A DNA stretch of 64,000 bases from Candidatus Reidiella endopervernicosa (lineage in GTDB: Bacteria; Pseudomonadota; Gammaproteobacteria; GCF-013343005), in NCBI RefSeq assembly GCF_013343005.1, contig NZ_CP054491.1:186001-250000 (forward strand), in the 5' to 3' direction. The first letter of the stretch is position 1. Each line of letters opens with the position of its first letter. The notes beneath the pieces were generated by a model that saw only the letters and a list, made by a program, of their open reading frames with translations, searched no databases and was not told the origin of the DNA. This document shows, piece after piece, positions 49,258 through 59,923 of the stretch. A program made the translations under genes and the position numbers.

Positions 49258-51162
49258 TCAGGCAGAGAGTACCAACGCCTCCTCAAGCGCCTCTTCTGCC
49301 GCCAGCCACTGCTCCTCAATCTCAGCCAGTACCTGATCGACTCGAGCCTGCTCCAGTAGCAGCTCCTTCAGCTCGGCCTTGCGGGTATCGCTATAGAGAT
49401 CGCTATCACCCAGTCTGGTTTCAATTGTTGCCTTCTCATCACTGAGGCGCGTCATCGCCTTCTCCAGCTTATCGAGGCTCTTTTTAAGCGGCTGTAGCTG
49501 TTTTCGCTGCTCCGCCTCCAGGCGCTTCTGCTCCTTGCGATTAGTGGCACTGTTGCTGGCAGAGGGTTTCGCCTCAGCAGACTTCTCATCACGGCGCTGC
49601 TCGGCCAACCACTGGCGATAGCTCTCCAGATCACCATCGAAGGGCCTCGCGGCACCATCAGCAACCAGCCACATCTCATCAGCGACACTGCGCAGCAGAT
49701 GGCGGTCGTGCGAGACCACCACCATCGCCCCCTCAAATCCCTGCAGCGCCATGCCGAGGGCGTGACGCATCTCAAGATCGAGGTGGTTGGTCGGCTCATC
49801 GAGCAGTAGCAGATTGGGGCGCTGGTAGACCAGCAGCGCCAACACCAGCCGCGCCTTCTCGCCACCGGAGAAGGGGGCGATGGACTCGAAAACACGATCG
49901 CCGTTAAATCCGAATCCACCCAGGAAGTTACGCGCCGCCTGATCGGTGATCTTTGGATCGATGCGTGAGAGATGGGTGGCAGGGGTTGCCGCCGGATCGA
50001 GCTGTTCGAGCTGATGCTGTGCAAAGTAGCCGATCTGCAGATCGGGCGGCACCTCGCGTTCACCCGCCATCGACGACAACTCACCGGCCAGTAGACGAAT
50101 CAGGGTCGATTTACCGGCACCATTGTGACCAAGCAGGCCGATGCGCTGCCCCGGCAACAGGGTCATCTCAACGTTAGAGATAATCGGCTTGCCCTCATAG
50201 CCGACAGCCACCTCATCAAGGCGCAGCAGTGGACTCGGCTGCTTCTCCGGCACTGGAAACTCGAAGTGAAACGGGGAGTCGACATGGGCGGCAGCGATCA
50301 GCTCCATGCGCGCCATCGCCTTGAGGCGCGACTGCGCCTGCTTCGCCTTGGTCGCCTTGGCGCGGAAGCGATCAACAAAATGCTGCATATGGGCGATTTC
50401 GGCCTGCTGACGATCGTAGGCGACCTGCTGCTGGGCCAGCCGCTCGGCACGGCGCACCTCAAAATCGGAGTAGCCCCCAGCGTAGACCACCATCCCCTCC
50501 TGCTCGATATGGGCGATGTGGTGCACCACCCGATCGAGAAAGTCACGGTCGTGTGAGATCAGCAGCAGCGTGCCGGGGTAGCTGCAGAGCCACTCCTCAA
50601 GCCAGATCACGGTATCGAGATCGAGGTGGTTGGTCGGCTCATCGAGCAGCAGCAGATCGGAGCGGCACATCAGCGCCTGGGCGAGGTTGAGGCGCATGCG
50701 CCAGCCACCGGAGAAGCTGGTGACGGGTTGCTGCAGCTCCTCCTCGGCAAAACCGAGTCCGTGCAGCAGCTTGGCGGCACGTACCGGTGCGCCGTAACCG
50801 TCGATGTTTGAAATACTATCGTGCAGCGTCGCCTGCAGATGACCATCATCGACCGCCTCCGCCTCGGCGAGGCTCGCCTCAAGGGCACGCAGCTCACTAT
50901 CGCCATCAATCGCGTAATCGATAGCGCTACGCTCTACTGCCGGGGTCTCCTGGGCGACGTGGGCGATCACCGTCTTCGGCGGCATCGACCAGTTGCCCTC
51001 ATCGACCTGCAGCTCACCGCGCAGCAGCGCAAACAGGGATGATTTCCCGCAGCCATTGGCGCCCGTCACACCGACCCGCTGGCCGGCATGAATCGTAATA
51101 TCGACCTCTTTGAGCAGCGTGCGACTTCCACGCCGTAGGGTCATCTGATCGAGTTTCAACAT
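49258..51162 (-). CDS. ABC-F ATPase (YheS-like)
   Basis: The start is the ATG at 51162 (MLKLDQMTLRRGSRTLLKEV); the frame is open further upstream but runs through an inverted repeat and low-conservation sequence. The 634-residue product has two ABC domains with Walker A TGANGCGKSSLFALL and GHNGAGKSTLIRLL, signatures FSGGWRMRLNLAQAL and FSGGEKARLVLALL, each followed by LLLLDEPTNHLDL, a linker near 250-310, and a C-terminal coiled coil. ABC-F proteins act on the ribosomal E site. It matches YheS in length. Confidence 0.95.
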   Translation of the reverse strand: MLKLDQMTLRRGSRTLLKEVDITIHAGQRVGVTGANGCGKSSLFALLRGELQVDEGNWSMPPKTVIAHVAQETPAVERSAIDYAIDGDSELRALEASLAEAEAVDDGHLQATLHDSISNIDGYGAPVRAAKLLHGLGFAEEELQQPVTSFSGGWRMRLNLAQALMCRSDLLLLDEPTNHLDLDTVIWLEEWLCSYPGTLLLISHDRDFLDRVVHHIAHIEQEGMVVYAGGYSDFEVRRAERLAQQQVAYDRQQAEIAHMQHFVDRFRAKATKAKQAQSRLKAMARMELIAAAHVDSPFHFEFPVPEKQPSPLLRLDEVAVGYEGKPIISNVEMTLLPGQRIGLLGHNGAGKSTLIRLLAGELSSMAGEREVPPDLQIGYFAQHQLEQLDPAATPATHLSRIDPKITDQAARNFLGGFGFNGDRVFESIAPFSGGEKARLVLALLVYQRPNLLLLDEPTNHLDLEMRHALGMALQGFEGAMVVVSHDRHLLRSVADEMWLVADGAARPFDGDLESYRQWLAEQRRDEKSAEAKPSASNSATNRKEQKRLEAEQRKQLQPLKKSLDKLEKAMTRLSDEKATIETRLGDSDLYSDTRKAELKELLLEQARVDQVLAEIEEQWLAAEEALEEALVLSA

Positions 51163-51465
51163 GGCGCGGAGTTTAGCAGCTCTCTCCACAAGGAGGTGTT
51201 GTTGAGAAGTGTGTGGGCATCTGGGACCGATCAGCTCGTAGCCCGGATGGAGTAGCACGCAATCCGGGGTCTTGTAGCGATCTTCCCGGATTGCGCTTCG
51301 CTTCATCCGGGCTACAACGACAGAAACCTCTTCCCTCACTATTAGAATAAGGGGTAGAGGATGCAGCAAATCGACGCACTTTCAGGAGAGTGAGTTACGA
51401 GCATTGCCATGACATGGGCAGTTAATGGAGGCTTGTTCTCGGCAGTCTACTGCCGTCATACAGGT
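51163..51465. other. Intergenic region between ABC-F and DUF1566 genes
   Basis: Apart from the 78-bp palindrome at 51238-51315 nothing is recognised. The open frame continuing from the ABC-F gene has no ribosome site and is not considered coding. Confidence 0.5.
51238..51315. repeat. REP-like long palindrome
   Basis: GTAGCCCGGATG (51238-51249) pairs with CATCCGGGCTAC (51304-51315), and an inner GCAATCCGGG pairs with CCCGGATTGC. This GTAGCCCGGATG/GAAGCG-type palindrome is a common dispersed intergenic repeat in proteobacteria. Confidence 0.8.
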
Positions 51466-52884
51466 TCAGACTGCATCGCGTACACAGCGCGCATAGTTAT
51501 AGATGCGCACCTCATCACGCTGCCCGCCCATCGCCGGCCATGATTTCGGTTCACCGGTTTTTGGATCGCTGCGCTGTGCACCGGCACCGTGGGTATCGAC
51601 CCCATCAACCGAGGTACAGGCACCGAAACAGACGTAGTTCGCCATACCCGCACTATCGCCGTGGGTGGTACTCGACCAGAACCAGCCACGGCTATCGCGC
51701 TGGGCAAAAAAGCGCATATCGATTGCCGGGTAGGCGTTGCGGTAATCAACAATACTCTGCAACGCCTTCACGTTGGGCAGTCGCCAATCATCTTTGCCAG
51801 CCAGCTGCAGGTCGTTGCAGTAGGCGAGCAACTGCGGCCAGTCACGCTCCTTACCATCATCTGACTGCTGCCAGACCAGACCACTCTTCCGGTCGCTGAT
51901 GGTGCCATTACGATTGTCGACCAGTAGATTTTCGCCATAAGGCTCGCCACGCACGCAGCGGTAGAAGAGGCCGTAACGACCATTGGTCGGCGCCTGTTTG
52001 ATCCGACCATCGAGAAAGTTAAAAAAGAAGGCGGCCTCGACATTGCGCCCCCAGTGGTCACCCGCATAGATCGTACTCGACCAGGTCTGACCCATCATGC
52101 TGGTGCGGTGGGTGGAGCGGAAGCGGTCACCCGTAAGAATCGACTCATCCGGCTCCTCTAGTTCAAAATAACGACTGTTGATAAAGAAACGGCTACCGGT
52201 CACGCCACGCCAGTCACTGATCGAGAAGAGTGATTTGATATTAGGCAGCCGCCAGTCGTCACGCCCAGCCAGCTCGAGCTGTTCGCAGGCACGTTTCGCC
52301 GCATAAAAACCGAGCCGCTCCCGGTTATGCTCCTGCTGCCACTGCAGGCCCGTCGAGTGATCCGTCACTGTACCGTTGCCATGATCGGTATATGCCTGAG
52401 GTCCACCGACGAAGCTTGCATCCTGTCCATAGAAAGGCTCCCCCTCAGCCGGACAGTCGATCTTGCCTCGCCCATCGAAACAACTTCCCTGCATCGTATC
52501 GGCAATACGGCTCGAACTTGCCTGTGCCGTGGGGTTTGTCGCAGAGATATTCAGCGCAGAGGGTCGAGCACCACGTGGCTGCATCTCGCCCGATCCTCCC
52601 GGTCCAGCGGGTCTGCCCTGATCTCCTGTACCACCGGGACCACCGGGACCACCTCGACCACGCTCCGGCACACAGACCCTGCCATCCTGCCCCATGCTTC
52701 GGCAGCTTCCGCTCACCCTACCGTGCGGTGCCGTGAAGCTACATTGCGAACCTTCACTACTGCTCTGACACGCCGACTTCGCCTCCGGTGGCGGCCCACC
52801 CATCGGACCACGCTCCGGCATCTGTGCGGCCGTTACCGCCGCGGCAAACATAAACGCTGCAAATATTAGATAGAGGTAGTGCAT
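51466..52884 (-). CDS. Exported DUF1566 (Lcl C-terminal domain) protein, two repeats
   Basis: The 472-residue product from ATG 52884 (GGAG nine bases upstream) has a signal peptide (YLIFAAFMFAAAVTAAQ), a Gly/Pro-rich low-complexity stretch (GRGGPGGPGGTGDQGRPAGP, residues ~65-95), and two DUF1566 domains (TGLQWQQEHNRERLGF with DDWRLPNIKSLFSI; KSGLVWQQSDDGKERDWPQL with DDWRLPNVKALQSI). Such domains are found in adhesins and surface proteins. Function here is unknown. Confidence 0.88.
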   Translation of the reverse strand: MHYLYLIFAAFMFAAAVTAAQMPERGPMGGPPPEAKSACQSSSEGSQCSFTAPHGRVSGSCRSMGQDGRVCVPERGRGGPGGPGGTGDQGRPAGPGGSGEMQPRGARPSALNISATNPTAQASSSRIADTMQGSCFDGRGKIDCPAEGEPFYGQDASFVGGPQAYTDHGNGTVTDHSTGLQWQQEHNRERLGFYAAKRACEQLELAGRDDWRLPNIKSLFSISDWRGVTGSRFFINSRYFELEEPDESILTGDRFRSTHRTSMMGQTWSSTIYAGDHWGRNVEAAFFFNFLDGRIKQAPTNGRYGLFYRCVRGEPYGENLLVDNRNGTISDRKSGLVWQQSDDGKERDWPQLLAYCNDLQLAGKDDWRLPNVKALQSIVDYRNAYPAIDMRFFAQRDSRGWFWSSTTHGDSAGMANYVCFGACTSVDGVDTHGAGAQRSDPKTGEPKSWPAMGGQRDEVRIYNYARCVRDAV

Positions 52885-52982
52885 CTCATCGACTCCACAT
52901 TGCATTAATCACAATGTTGAGAGTAGGGATGGAATGTGAAGAGAGTGTGCAGATTAACCGCTTTTACAGACGGCGGATGAAA

Positions 52983-53216
52983 TCACTCGCCGGGAATCAC
53001 CTTGAGTGAAGGCAGATTGGTGCGACCGATCACATGCAGGACGATGCCGACGCCGACAAAGAAGACCACCGAGGCCATAAACGCCGCAGTGACGGGATGC
53101 TCAGAACCGTGCTCCTGATACTTCACATAGCTCAATACCATGCAGCCGATCGCCAACAGATAGTTGATATAAGCCGTAATGACGACGGCTTGCTGAATTT
53201 TTCCCTTCTTGGCCAT
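52983..53216 (-). CDS. Unknown two-TM small membrane protein
   Basis: The 77-residue product has two hydrophobic segments (ITAYINYLLAIGCMVLSYVK; AAFMASVVFFVGVGIVLHVI) and a conserved-looking tail GRTNLPSLKVIPGE. No family is recognised. Confidence 0.65.
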   Translation of the reverse strand: MAKKGKIQQAVVITAYINYLLAIGCMVLSYVKYQEHGSEHPVTAAFMASVVFFVGVGIVLHVIGRTNLPSLKVIPGE

Positions 53217-53377
53217 TTCTGCTGTTACCTCGTTTTCGTGGCGTGCAACTTAGCATAGGCATTGAAATATAAGATTGATACGGGTCAACACCGATTGGGC
53301 TGCAAAGTATCGTGCCATCCCCAGCCAGCCAGCAACATCGCTTATCATGCCCAATCCGATCTAAACCGAAACAGAAC

Positions 53378-53638
53378 ATGACCGACTCCATCGACGAGTG
53401 GCACACCTACATCGTGCGCTGCAGCGACGATACGCTCTACACCGGCATCGCCAAGGATCTTGAGCAGCGTATCGATCAACACAACGCGGGCAAGCTGGGG
53501 GCTCGTTATACCCGCGCCCGTCGTCCGGTGACCTTGATCTATTCCGAACCCTCCGCCTCGCGCTCCGAGGCGCAGAAACGCGAGTATGCGATCAAGCAGC
53601 TCACTCGTGCGCAGAAACTTACTCTCATCGATGACTAA
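53378..53638 (+). CDS. GIY-YIG domain protein (YhbQ-like)
   Basis: The 86-residue product from ATG 53378 has the GIY-YIG core HTYIVRCSDDTLYTGIAKDL, the catalytic Arg in LEQRIDQHN, and EAQKREYAIKQLTRAQK at the C-terminus. These small UPF0213-type proteins are presumed nucleases. It converges on the VIT-VWA gene. Confidence 0.93.
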   Translation: MTDSIDEWHTYIVRCSDDTLYTGIAKDLEQRIDQHNAGKLGARYTRARRPVTLIYSEPSASRSEAQKREYAIKQLTRAQKLTLIDD

Positions 53639-53800
53639 CGCATGGGTTCGGAGTCAAAACCGACTCCGACCCCTCATCGATGCCTCCTCATGACGTTTAC
53701 TCGTCGCGATTACGCTGTCCGATCCAGATCACCAGCGGCAACAGAAGCAGTAGACCCCAGGGACCCAATGCGCCGCCCCCGCCACCACCGAAGCTGGGTT

Positions 53801-54082
53801 CGGGGAGTCGCTATTTTGCGGAAGCATGTTTTGGGCATCCAAGCCCAAGCAAGCGGCAAATACTTAACGCGACTCGTTTATGCCTGCGGCGCCCGACGTC
53901 CTGCGTTCGTTGCGTAATCACCTCTTCGCGGCTCTACACAACTCCCTCAGTGACTCTACGCCGACATAAAGCCGCTGCTGCATCTTCTTCGTCGTTCGCT
54001 CGCGCTCTCAACTACGAATAGGCAGACGGCGTCGACTATCGCGGACTAACCGCCTTCGCTTCGCTATCCTTGGCGGTCAGCG
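53801..54082 (+). mobile_element. 280-bp dispersed element, copy 4
   Basis: It is bounded by CG on both sides, antisense to the VIT-VWA gene near its 3' end. Second subtype: GCATG/CAAGC stem, TATCGCGGACT, TTGGCGG at the B end. Confidence 0.9.
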
Positions 54083-55485
54083 CGTGAACCACTGAACATC
54101 GGCTGGCTGTTATCAACCCGGCGTTGCACCGGCGCCTGTGCCTTGCGTTGCTGCTGCGCTGCAACTTCCTGCTGACGTCTCGCCTGGTTGATGCGCTGAA
54201 TTCCGCGCTGCGCAAAGACCTCATCACGCACCACCACCATCGAGGTGTAGTCGGTTACCAGTGAAAACCCCTTGCCGAGATCGGTCACTGCCTGTTTCAG
54301 ATCGGCCTTCTCGCCAAAGTCCTCCATCTCACCCACCATCTGCTCGATGGTGGCGTAGGCCCAGAGTCGCTCGATCTCGGGGTTAGTGGTTGCCGTTGCC
54401 GGGAAGTTGAATCGACTCCGGTACTGTTTTTTATCACCGGAGATCTTCGCATTCAGGGTAATCTCCGCTTCGCCATCGCCCCAGTAGTGACCAAAGGCGA
54501 CTAGCTGCTGACCACGGTAGAGGCTACCGATCTGCTTCGGTGTGAGATCGGCTGTTTTAATGCCGTCGATTTTCAGCTCCACACCGTGCAGCGCCTGATG
54601 GGTCATCTTGCTGGTTGCAGCCAGCAGCTGACCGACGATGTCATCGCTGTTAGAGATACTCATCGCAAAGCCGTTGGAGGCCTTGCTTACCGCCTCCAGT
54701 AGTGGACGATTGGCGCTGTTGCCCATAATGAAGGTAAAGAGACGGATGTCCTTCTTCTCGATCAACTCGATGAACTTGCGCTGCACCGTCTCACCGACGT
54801 TGGCCACACCATCGGTGACCAGCACCACCGCACTACTGCGATCGGGATCGATCGATTTCAGCCCCAGCTCAATGCCACCGAAGAGGTTGGTACCACTGGT
54901 CGGCTGTACCGCTGCCACCTTGTCGCTATAACGCTGAACACTCTCAGCCGTCGCGGCGACATACCCTGGGGTCAGCTCACGTGCACCACTGTTAAAGAGC
55001 ACGATGCGGAAGCGGTCGTTACCGCTCATCTTCTGCAGCGCGCGGCTCACGCCATCGGCCAGCGTGGCGAACTTGCCTCGCATAGAACCTGAGATATCGA
55101 GTACAAAGATGTAATCACGACCCTCGGTGATCGGTTGCAGATCCTCACCGGGGGTCACCACCAGCATGAAGGTACCGCGACCGTTTGCATCGGTTTTGTG
55201 GGTGATCAGATCGACACTACCCGGCAGCCCCTCCTGCTGACGCCAGTAGACCACCAGATCCTTGTCGAGTGTGTAGGCGACTGCACCACCCTGCGGATTG
55301 AAGGGAATTGCCGTTGCACCCTGCTGATCGTCATCACCAGTGGTCGCACTCGATGCCGTCGCAGACGCGACCGAGGCGATGTTCACATCCCATACACCCC
55401 CGCTCCGCTGCGACACCTGCGCGGCGGTTTGCCCCGGTACGCGCACCGCATCAACTGGATAGGCGGGCGCAGCTCCAGATCGAAT

Positions 55486-55765
55486 CGGGGAGTCGCTATT
55501 TTTGCGGAAGCATGTTTTGGGCATCAGCCCAAGCAAGCGGCAAATACTTAACGCGACCGTTTATGCCTCGGCGCCCCGACCGTCCTGCGTTCGTTGCGTA
55601 ATCACCTCTTCGCGGCTCTACACAACCCCTCACTGACTCTACGCCGACATAAAGCCGCTGCTGCATCTTCTTCGTCGTTCGCTCGCGCTCTCAACTACGA
55701 ATAGGCAGACGGCGTCGACTATCGCGGACTAACCGCCTTCGCTTCGCTATCCTTGGCGGTCAGCG
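55486..55765 (+). mobile_element. 280-bp dispersed element, copy 5
   Basis: It is bounded by CG on both sides, antisense to the VIT-VWA gene between the VIT and VWA domains, and in direct orientation with copy 4. Second subtype, with small internal deletions in the hairpin loop. Confidence 0.9.
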
Positions 55766-56381
55766 ACTGAAACTGCCGGTCACCTTCTCGTTGGCAGTCC
55801 AGAAGGCGAGCTTCTGCTCATCGACACCCCCCTCCTCCAGTGGATAGACGTAACGGCCGATGCCGCTGTCGATATGGGCCGGTTGCAGGTAGACCAGGCG
55901 GATACGGGTATCGTCCCCAGCGCGCACCGGACTGACCGAGATATCGAAGGATTTATGGCTATCCTTCTCGGTAATGCCCGCCTCTCGCCCCGCCGCCTTC
56001 TCCTCCTCATAGACGCGGCGCGCCTCCCCCTTCTCCAGCACCTCACCGCTCACCGGCTTGCCATCGATCCACATCGTGAACTCCGCCACCGCACCGTGAG
56101 CCGGTACCGGGAAGGAGTAGACCGTCTCCAGATCCTGAGCGTGCGGGTTGTGGAACTGCTGCTCCACGGTGGTGATGGCGTAACCATCTTCGATCACCAC
56201 GCTGACGTTATGATCTCTGATCTCCAGCGCCGGCAGAGTGCCATCTTTGGGGTCAGCAGCCCGGCTGCCTGGGTCGCACCGCCCACGATCAGTGCCACGG
56301 TGGCAGCAACAGCTGCCAGATCGTTCCGTTGTCTCTTTTCTGTTCATTGTTTTCACCCTCCAGGGTTATTAAGCATTAATA

Positions 56382-56497
56382 AAAACACCGTTCAATTAAT
56401 GCTCTCTTTTAACCCCTCACGTGACTGGATTTGATGGGAGGGGTTGATTAATGAACAGTGCTCAGTTAATTTGTAGCACACAAATAAACACCGTTCA
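56382..56497. promoter_or_regulatory. Three TetR-type operator palindromes between VIT-VWA and tetR
   Basis: Related 13-mers AAAACACCGTTCA (56382-56394), TGAACAGTGCTCA (56452-56464) and TAAACACCGTTCA (56485-56497) share the partly palindromic pattern TGAAC-RGT-GTTYA. One faces the VIT-VWA promoter and two the tetR promoter, so the TetR protein probably controls both directions. Confidence 0.6.
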
Positions 56498-56563
56498 ATA
56501 TTTGCGCTACACTAGCTCAAAACAAGACAGCGCCCCGAGGCGCAACGGACAAGGAGAAACAGA

Positions 56564-57160
56564 ATGGCCAGACGCAGTGACCACAGCCGCGAGGAGATCA
56601 AGGAGATGGCGCTCGCCGCCGCCGAGCATATCGTGGCGATGGAGGGGTGCCAGGGGCTGAGCGCACGCAAGATCGCCAAGGCGATCGGCTACACCGTCGG
56701 CACCCTCTATCTGGTGTTCAAGAACCTCGAGGAGCTGATCCTCCACGTCAACGCCCGCACCCTCGACACCCTCTACGCTGAGATGGTCGACGCCGCCAAC
56801 GACTGCGAGACACCCGAGCAGTGCGTGATGGCGCTCGGAAACTGCTATATCCACCACGCCAACAGCTACAGCCGCCGCTGGGGGATGATCTACGAGCACA
56901 TCACTCCCGAGGGTGAGGAGGTGCCGGATTGGTACCAGGCGAAGGTTTCACGCATGTTCGCACTGGTGGAGAGGGCGCTGGAGCCGATGACCACCCTCTC
57001 CGACGAGGAGCGCAAACGCGCTGCGCGGGTTCTCTGGAGCGGGGTGCACGGCATCTGCAATCTGCAGCACGCCAATAAGCTCGACGTGGTCGGCGAATCC
57101 TCGGGCCAGGAGCTGGCCGAGGCGTTGATCAGCAACTATCTGAAGGGGATCTCGGCATGA
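56564..57160 (+). CDS. TetR-family regulator
   Basis: The 198-residue product has the HTH GCQGLSARKIAKAIGYTVGT then LYLVFKNLEELI at residues 30-60 and a helical ligand domain similar to TetR_C-type regulators of fatty-acid or membrane genes. AAGGAG lies eight bases before the ATG. The stop overlaps the aas start (ATGA), so it is cotranscribed with aas-lplT and probably senses a lipid-derived signal. Confidence 0.93.
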   Translation: MARRSDHSREEIKEMALAAAEHIVAMEGCQGLSARKIAKAIGYTVGTLYLVFKNLEELILHVNARTLDTLYAEMVDAANDCETPEQCVMALGNCYIHHANSYSRRWGMIYEHITPEGEEVPDWYQAKVSRMFALVERALEPMTTLSDEERKRAARVLWSGVHGICNLQHANKLDVVGESSGQELAEALISNYLKGISA

Positions 57161-59327
57161 AACAACTGATCCTCAAGGCGCTGAAACTCACCTTCCGCAC
57201 CCTGCTGAAGCTACTCTTCCGTGTTGAGCTGGTCGGCGAGGAGCACTACCACGCCGCCGGCGAGCGGGTCCTGATTGTCGCCAACCACACCTCCTTTCTC
57301 GACGCCGCACTGCTCACCCTCTTCCTGCCCGGCAAGCCGACCTTTGCCATCAACACCGAGATGGCACAGCGCAAGATATTCCGCCCCTTCTACGCCTTCG
57401 CCACCCTCTTCCCGATGGACCCGACCAATCCGCTCTCGACCAAGGCGCTGATCAAGTACCTGAAGGGTGACCGCAAGGCGGTGATCTTCCCCGAGGGGCG
57501 CATCACCACCACCGGCTCGCTGATGAAGATCTACGATGGCCCCGGCATGGTCGCCGAGCACGCCGAGTCGACCATCCTGCCGGTCCGCATCGACGGCGCC
57601 GAGCGCTCCCCCCTCTCGCGGCTGCAGGGGATTGTGCCGCTGCGCTGGTTGCCGAAGATCAAAATCACCATTCTCCCTCGACGCGCATCGTCCCGCCGGA
57701 GGGGATCAGCCGCCACGAACAGCGCAAATACTCGGGCGAGCGGCTCCACCGCATCATGGTCGATATGATGTTCGAGACCAGTGAGCGCGATAGCACCCTG
57801 TTCCAGGCGGTCATCGATGCGTCGAAGAGCTATGGCCGTGACACGCTGGTACTGGAGGATATCAACGCAAACCACTCAGCTACACACGGCTGATCGCCGG
57901 CGCCTTCGTGCTCGGAAAAAGCTCTCAAAATTCAGTAAGCGAGGCGAACGGGTCGGACTGCTGCTACCCAACGCCAACGCGACCGTGGTCTCCCTGCTGG
58001 GTCTGCAGAGTCATGCCCGTATCCCGGCGATGCTCAACTACACTGCCGGTCTCAAAGGTTTACGTGGCGCCTGCGAGACGGCCCAGATCAATACCGTGAT
58101 CACCTCGCGCAGTTTCATAGAGAAGGGGAAGCTGGAGCCGGTGATTGAAGGTCTCCGCGAGACGGTCACGATCCGCTACCTCGAGGATATCGGCGCCGAG
58201 ATCACCCGTCTCGATAAACTGCGCGGCCTGCTCGCCAGTCGTTTTGCCAACAGCAGCTACCGACGCAGCGCAGGTGCCGTCACCCTGACGAGGCAGCGGT
58301 GGTGATCTTCACCTCCGGCTCCGAGGGGGTACCGAAGGGGGTGGTACTGAGCCACCTCAATCTGCTCGCCAACTACCAGCAGATGCGCGCCAGCGTGCCA
58401 TTCAACCCGACCGACTCGATCATCAACGTGCTGCCGATCTTCCACTCCTTCGGCCTCACCGCAGCGACCATCCTGCCGCTACTCTCCGGCATCAAGTGCT
58501 TCCTCTACCCCTCGCCGCTCCACTACCGCATCATTCCGGAGATCGCCTACGAGATCGGTGCCACGGTGATCTTCGGCACCAACACCTTCCTCGCCGGCTA
58601 CGCCAAGCACGCCCACCCCTACGACTTCCACAAACTGCGCTACGTCTTCGCCGGGGCGGAGAAGGTGCACGAGCAGACCCGCAAGGTCTGGATGGATGAG
58701 TTCGGCCACCGCATCCTCGATGGTTACGGCGCCTCCGAAACCAGCCCTGTGCTCTCCTTCAACACCCCGATGGCGTGCAAGCTCGGCAGTGTTGGTCAGC
58801 TGATGCCCGCCATCGACTACCGCCTCGAGCCGGTCGAGGGTGTCGCCGAGGGTGGCCGACTCCACGTGCGCGGCCCCAACGTGATGAGCGGCTACCTGCT
58901 GCACGACAATCCCGGTGTACTGGTGCCGCCGCAGAGCAGCATGGGTGCTGGTTGGTACGACACCGGCGATATCGTCACCGTCGATGACGAGGGTTTCGTC
59001 ACCATCCAGGGGCGTGCCAAGCGCTTTGCCAAGATCGGCGGTGAAATGGTTTCGCTGGCGGCGGTCGAGGAGCTGGTCAACAGGGTCTGGCCCGATGCAT
59101 TGCATGCGGTGGTCTCGGTGGCCGATGCGCAGAAGGGCGAACAGCTGGTATTGATCACCGAACAGAAGCAGGCACCTCGTGCCGAGCTGCTCGCCTTTGC
59201 CAGATCCACGGGTGTGAGCGAACTCACGGTACCGCGCAAGATCATCACCGGTAGCAGCGTACCGCTGCTCGGCACCGGCAAGATCGACTACCCCGCCGCG
59301 CAGCGCATCGCCGACGCAGCACAGTAG
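57157..59327 (+). pseudogene. aas: Aas bifunctional acyltransferase/acyl-ACP synthetase with several frameshifts
   Basis: The N-terminal PlsC domain (IVANHTSFLDAALLTLFLPG; FPEGRITTTGSLMKIYDGPG) is followed by an acyl-ACP synthetase/AMP-binding domain (VVIFTSGSEGVPKGVVLSHL; DGYGASETSPVLSF; GWYDTGDIVTVDDEGFV). E. coli Aas reacylates lysophosphatidylethanolamine and is 719 residues. Here the frame shifts near 57676, 57872, 57915-57935 and 58280, mostly at homopolymers (AAAAA, AAAA, CCC). All segments are recognisable across the shifts and no domain is missing. Either the gene has decayed or the sequence has read errors. Confidence 0.85.
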
Positions 59328-59923
59328 AGCAGTCGTTATGAATCGCGGCATCTACACCTTGATGGTGGCGCAGTTTCTTACCGCCTTCGCCGACAACGCA
59401 ATCCTCTTCGCCGCCTTCGCCATGCTCAGCGAGATGGCGAGCGTCGGCGAGTGGTACAAACCGGCACTGCAGGGCGCCTTTCTGCTCGCCTTCGTGGTGC
59501 TGGCCCCCTGGGTCGGGCGCTTTGCCGACCGACACGCCAAGCGTTCGGTACTGACCATCGGCAATGCGATCAAAGCACTCGGCGCACTGCTGCTGATGCT
59601 CAACCTCGAACCGCTGCTCGCCTACGCAGTGGTCGGTATCGGAGCCGCCGTCTACGGCCCGGCCAAGTACGGCATCCTTCCCGAGCTGACCGGCCACAAG
59701 AAACTGGTGAAGGCGAACGCCCTGATCGAGGGATCGACCATCATCGCCATCGTGCTTGGTGCAGTGATTGGTGCCAATATCGCCGACCAGAGCATAAGCT
59801 ATGCCTTACTGCTGATCGTCACCGCCTATCTGCTCTCACTTGTCGGTAGCCTGCTGGTACCGAAGACAACGAGCAAGACACAGCCACCTACGGGTTCGGC
59901 CATCCGTCACTTCGGCACCATGC

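Larger units (their letters stand above)
53697..56347 (-). pseudogene. VIT-VWA surface protein with GlyGly-CTERM tail, interrupted by two elements
   Basis: The start ATG 56347 has GGAGG nine bases upstream. A VIT domain follows (LEIRDHNVSVVIEDGYAITT, GIGRYVYPLEEGGVD), ending at VTGSFS. Element copy 5 is inserted, then a VWA domain with MIDAS DISGSMRGK. Copy 4 then splits the tail after QPMFSGS. The last exon encodes GGGGGALGPWGLLLLLPLV then IWIGQRNRDE, a GlyGly-CTERM-type anchor. Both joins are in frame once an element plus one CG is removed (SFS-R-FDLELR; GSREPSFG). Two compensating shifts break the signal peptide: LAAVAATVALIVGGATQAAG lies one frame off. The intact relative would be about 690 residues and surface anchored after rhombosortase cleavage. 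Confidence 0.85.

Noticed and set aside
51163-51369. N-terminal extension of the ABC-F protein
   Set aside because: The extra 69 codons run through a REP-like palindrome; the family begins at MLKLDQMTL, ATG 51162.
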